DNA of 8,170 bases, taken from the NCBI GenBank assembly GCA_016292805.1, contig JAEDFM010000064.1, positions 1 through 8,170 on the forward strand, given 5' to 3'. Source of the stretch: Treponema sp. GTDB taxonomy: Bacteria; Spirochaetota; Spirochaetia; Treponematales; Treponemataceae. Position numbers and translations under genes: made by a program. A model generated the notes under the pieces. The model saw only the letters and a program-made list of their open reading frames with translations, ran no database searches and was not told where the DNA came from. Below are positions 6,680 to 8,170 of this stretch, piece by piece. The stretch's first letter is position 1, and the number at the start of each line of letters is the position of its first letter.

Positions 6680-7171
6680 ATGACTGATTTAACACCGATT
6701 CAAAAAGAAATAGTAACTGCCCTTGAGCAGATGAAAGAAAAATCTCTGATAACAGAAGCAAACCTGGCAAAGAAGGTTCGAGAAAATGCAAAAATCTCCG
6801 GTAAAAATAAAGCCGGAATCAGTCTTAAAGATCTGGAAGTTTGCATTGAATATCTTGGTGAAAATAGTCAGCTGCCTTACGCACTTCATCTTAACAGTGG
6901 AAATGAGATTTTGATTAAGAAAGTAGGGAGCGACGGCGAAGCCGATAAAATGCTTCGGGGGAGCATTTTAAGCGAGTCTCCGAGCAGCTGTGCTGCGAGG
7001 GAATGGAAGCTGCTGGATGGGGATGCAAAGAAGCGCCGCCAGTCTAGTGAAAAATCTATCTCAGTTTTGACTAATGGTGATTTACGTCAGAAGGCTTCCG
7101 GAGGGAAGGTGGCGAAGAAGCGGAATGATAGGAAGAAGCTAGATTATCGTAATTTTGAAGATGAGGAGTAG
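6680..7171 (+). CDS. Hypothetical protein, 163 residues, carrying a repeat-derived insert
   Basis: I do not recognise this protein. Residues 1-82 look like a small folded unit, helix-rich then strand-rich: PIQKEIVTALEQ, TEANLAKKVREN, LKDLEVCIEYL, then YALHLNSGNEILIKKV, suggestive of a winged-helix layout though not proven. Residues 83-108 come from a hairpin-rich insert, listed separately. The rest is lysine- and arginine-rich with an acidic end (DYRNFEDEE) and looks disordered, as in a nucleic-acid-binding tail. GGAG at 6665-6668 lies eleven bases before ATG, long but usable, and the start abuts the stop of the ATPase fragment. ATG 7161 of the LRR remnant overlaps its end. The gene could be intact, or chimeric after the insertion. 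Confidence 0.55.
   Translation: MTDLTPIQKEIVTALEQMKEKSLITEANLAKKVRENAKISGKNKAGISLKDLEVCIEYLGENSQLPYALHLNSGNEILIKKVGSDGEADKMLRGSILSESPSSCAAREWKLLDGDAKKRRQSSEKSISVLTNGDLRQKASGGKVAKKRNDRKKLDYRNFEDEE
6926..7003. repeat. Hairpin-rich repeat inserted in frame in the hypothetical ORF
   Basis: Three hairpins lie in tandem: CGGC/GCCG (6934-6937 with 6941-6944, loop GAA), TAAAATGCT/AGCATTTTA (6946-6954 with 6962-6970, a perfect 9-bp stem), and GCAGC/GCTGC (6984-6988 with 6992-6996, loop TGT). The stretch is 78 bases, a multiple of three, so the host frame survives and it is read as 26 residues including DKMLRGSILSESPSS. Its GC-rich, palindromic character differs from the sequence on both sides. Exact ends are uncertain by a few bases; they were placed where the composition changes. 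Confidence 0.6.
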
Positions 7172-7691
7172 TATAAAAATCATTCCCGTGACTTGGGAAA
7201 TCATCATTCCTGCAGAAATTGAGGGACTTCCTGTCTTAGAAGTTGAAGCTCTTGCATATGTAAAACTTCATGCAGGAATAAAAGAATGGTAAGATAAAGA
7301 TGATCCAGATTTATATCACATAGCATTTAAAAGTTCGCTTACAGGAAGAGGTATTCCTATAAATAATCTTCCATCATTTAATAATTGTGACAAGCTTAAA
7401 ACAGTAATCATTCCGGAAGGAATAAAAGCAATGCCTGAATTTCGCAATTGCAAGGTGCTTGACTCTATTTCATTACCTTCAACTGTTGAATATTTATCAG
7501 AATATGCATTCAATGGGTATGCGTCATTAAAAGAAGTGAATATTCCAGATTCTGTAGAAAAAATTGCTTTTTATTATATTGGTGAGCATGGTAATTCTGG
7601 ACAGGAACAATTTGTAGGAACAAACTTTAATCTTGCAACCCAGACCAGACTAAAACAGCTTGGATACGAAGGTTCTTTTGGTGCTTACTAA
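7161..7691 (+). pseudogene. BspA-like leucine-rich-repeat protein, truncated and interrupted by a stop
   Basis: One frame carries BspA/TpLRR repeats across an internal TAA at 7290-7292. Before it is IIIPAEIEGLPVLEV. After it come TVIIPEGIKAMPEF, SISLPSTVEYLSEYAF and EVNIPDSVEKIAF, then a tail NLATQTRLKQLGYEGSF ending at TAA 7689. That tail is typical of Treponema LRR surface proteins. Intact members carry a signal peptide and many repeats and act in adhesion or surface interaction. Here there is no signal peptide; the first ATG (7161) overlaps the end of the preceding ORF and gives only 43 codons before the stop. The 5' part has therefore been lost and the remainder has decayed, though translation from ATG 7431 of the last 86 codons cannot be excluded. 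A sequencing error at 7290 would repair the stop but not the missing front. Confidence 0.8.
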
Positions 7692-7709
7692 AAAATGATT
7701 TTGCAAAAT

Positions 7710-7744
7710 AATCCAGTCAAGTTAAGCTTGTCTGGATTTTTTTT
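7710..7744 (+). terminator. Strong intrinsic terminator after the LRR remnant
   Basis: AATCCAG (7710-7716) pairs perfectly with CTGGATT (7732-7738), and inside it CAAG (7718-7721) with CTTG (7727-7730), separated by a single T/T mismatch. An eight-base T run spans 7737-7744. It lies 19 bases after the LRR stop, as expected for the original gene, and insulates the RNA unit downstream. Confidence 0.88.
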
Positions 7745-7784
7745 ATATTCTTGATGCTTGCGACTTATTCAAAAAAATGAAAAA

Positions 7785-7813
7785 TTGACAAAAAGGGCAT
7801 TGGCGTGTATATT
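7785..7813 (+). promoter_or_regulatory. Near-consensus sigma-70 promoter
   Basis: TTGACA at 7785-7790, exactly 17 bases, then TATATT at 7808-7813 (five of six consensus bases). Transcription would begin near 7819-7821. It is the best promoter in the window and starts no sizeable ORF, instead pointing into the structured RNA that follows. Confidence 0.8.
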
Positions 7814-7819
7814 CAAAAG

Positions 7820-7909
7820 AACGGGGACGCAAAGCAAATGAGCGACCGCCTCCGTTAAGCTATTTTTGATAGCTCGCCGAAGTCGTCACACTTATGGGCG
7901 GGCTTTTTT
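7820..7909 (+). ncRNA. Candidate structured small RNA or leader RNA (unclassified)
   Basis: A ~90-nt transcript predicted from promoter to terminator. Three helices can be drawn: ACGGGG with CTCCGT (7821-7826 with 7850-7855, one G-U), AGCTAT with ATAGCT (7858-7863 with 7869-7874), and the terminator stem. The second helix and the terminator stem share bases 7872-7874, and CCGCC at 7846-7850 can instead pair with GGCGG at 7897-7901 in the terminator's 3' arm. So alternative folds with and without a terminator exist, as in attenuators and riboswitches. It has no Shine-Dalgarno plus ORF of note. I do not recognise an Rfam class. It could be a stand-alone sRNA or a leader controlling whatever lies downstream; no large gene follows within 260 bases. 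Confidence 0.6.
7872..7909 (+). terminator. Intrinsic terminator of the candidate small RNA
   Basis: GCTCGCC (7872-7878) pairs with GGCGGGC (7897-7903) through seven pairs, one of them T-G. Inside it AAGT (7880-7883) can pair with ACTT (7890-7893). Six T follow at 7904-7909. The 5' arm overlaps the preceding AGCTAT hairpin by three bases. Confidence 0.8.
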
Positions 7910-7938
7910 ATGCTCTTAAGTCCTATTTAATTAGGAAG

Positions 7939-8046
7939 GTGAGCAGGTCTATAACAATTGCGATTATTGCAATGACAAGCATTGCTTTTTCGTATCAAAA
8001 TATAAAAGCAAAGCCTGAATCGCAATTCAAAAAGTGTCCCTCTTGA
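7939..8046 (+). CDS. Possible 35-residue peptide with hydrophobic N-terminus
   Basis: From GTG 7939 the frame reads a basic start, then SITIAIIAMTSIAFSYQ, resembling a short signal or membrane segment, then a lysine-rich end and TGA at 8044. AGGA at 7933-7936 is only two bases from the GTG, too close for a good ribosome site, and it lies in the arm of a TCCTA/TAGGA hairpin (7921-7936). The ORF overlaps a large dyad that constrains its bases, so the reading may be an accident of that structure. Confidence 0.2.
   Translation: MSRSITIAIIAMTSIAFSYQNIKAKPESQFKKCPS
7956..8027. repeat. Nested inverted repeats with alternative hairpins
   Basis: Outer arms AATTGCGATT (7956-7965) and AATCGCAATT (8018-8027) are perfect 10-bp reverse complements. 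Inside, TTGCTTTT (7983-7990) pairs perfectly with AAAAGCAA (8004-8011). A competing hairpin, GCAATG/CATTGC (7969-7974 with 7980-7985), shares bases with the second. It lies 47 bases after the small-RNA terminator. No T run follows, so it is not a standard terminator. It could be an RNA switch, a paired protein-binding site or a small mobile element. Confidence 0.6.
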
Positions 8047-8170
8047 AAACGCCCATTTCAGATGAACGTTTCCGATTTTATTATGACCAACATTTTCCTT
8101 CTTCCCTGCTGCGTTTTTTTTTATTTGTTAAAACCAAGTATTCGCATTATTTTTAAAGATATGCAAGTAT
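8028..8170. other. Gene-free stretch to the window end
   Basis: No supportable coding frame on either strand. A loose inverted repeat (GAAAACG against CGTTTCC, 8045-8051 with 8077-8083) and a nine-base T run near 8116-8124 are present. On the minus strand a purine-rich Shine-Dalgarno precedes ATG at 8093, but that frame closes after 11 codons. The sequence from about 8035 changes character and could be the edge of another element that continues beyond the window. Confidence 0.4.

Noticed and set aside
7824..7835. GGGACGCAAAGC, which resembles the 3' half of a cyclic-di-GMP-I (GEMM) riboswitch core
   Set aside because: The required upstream partner strand with its GNRA-capped hairpin is missing; the promoter -10 lies where it should be. 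The downstream helix also does not fit.
8058..8093. Minus-strand ATG at 8093 with a purine-rich Shine-Dalgarno
   Set aside because: The frame closes after 11 codons and no continuation is found in another frame.
8035..8170. Possible insertion-sequence end beginning TGTCCC
   Set aside because: No matching second terminal repeat, target duplication or transposase is in the window; the change in sequence character alone is not enough.
1..8170. CRISPR array, tRNA or rRNA genes
   Set aside because: No regularly spaced direct repeats, no cloverleaf with a T-loop signature and no rRNA-like sequence was seen on either strand.

Overview
The window looks like accessory chromosomal DNA of a gut or rumen anaerobe, most likely a Treponema (Spirochaetes). 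The indications are a low-GC background, a BspA-like leucine-rich-repeat tail ending in the form common in Treponema surface proteins (ATQTRLKQLGYEGSF), a domain-swapped family-3 beta-glucosidase of the rumen type, and several small palindromic repeats, two of them read through in frame inside genes. The taxon is inferred; no rRNA or other marker is present.

Layout: (1) Positions 1-2381 (+) are the 3' part of hsdR, the motor and cleavage subunit of a type I restriction-modification system, entered just before Walker A. A 22-codon double palindrome is inserted in its C-terminal region. A small unrecognised ORF overlaps its end, and a good intrinsic terminator follows at 2587-2619. (2) Positions 2620-2791 are a non-coding spacer with a GC-rich hairpin repeat. 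(3) Positions 2792-5131 (+) encode an apparently cytoplasmic GH3 glycosidase with inverted domain order (C-terminal sandwich, FnIII-like, then the nucleophile-bearing barrel). (4) Positions 5207-6001 (-), convergent with it, encode an intact ZIP-family metal transporter. A TetR-like remnant that has lost its recognition helices lies directly upstream, its stop overlapping the ZIP start as ATGA. (5) Positions 6226-7691 are a gene graveyard on the + strand: an orphan Shine-Dalgarno with a TTG start and a broken frame, the last ~55 codons of a DUF4143-type ATPase, a 163-codon hypothetical ORF carrying a hairpin-rich insert, and a BspA-like LRR tail with an internal stop, closed by a strong terminator at 7710-7744. 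(6) Positions 7745-8170 hold no sizeable gene. They contain a near-consensus promoter (TTGACA-17-TATATT), a ~90-nt structured transcript with its own terminator, and a 72-nt nested dyad overlapping a 35-codon ORF.

The intact functions are DNA restriction, beta-glucoside hydrolysis and divalent-metal uptake, and they do not form one pathway. The least explained parts are the self-contained RNA unit at 7785-7909, the dyad after it, and the two in-frame palindromic inserts.
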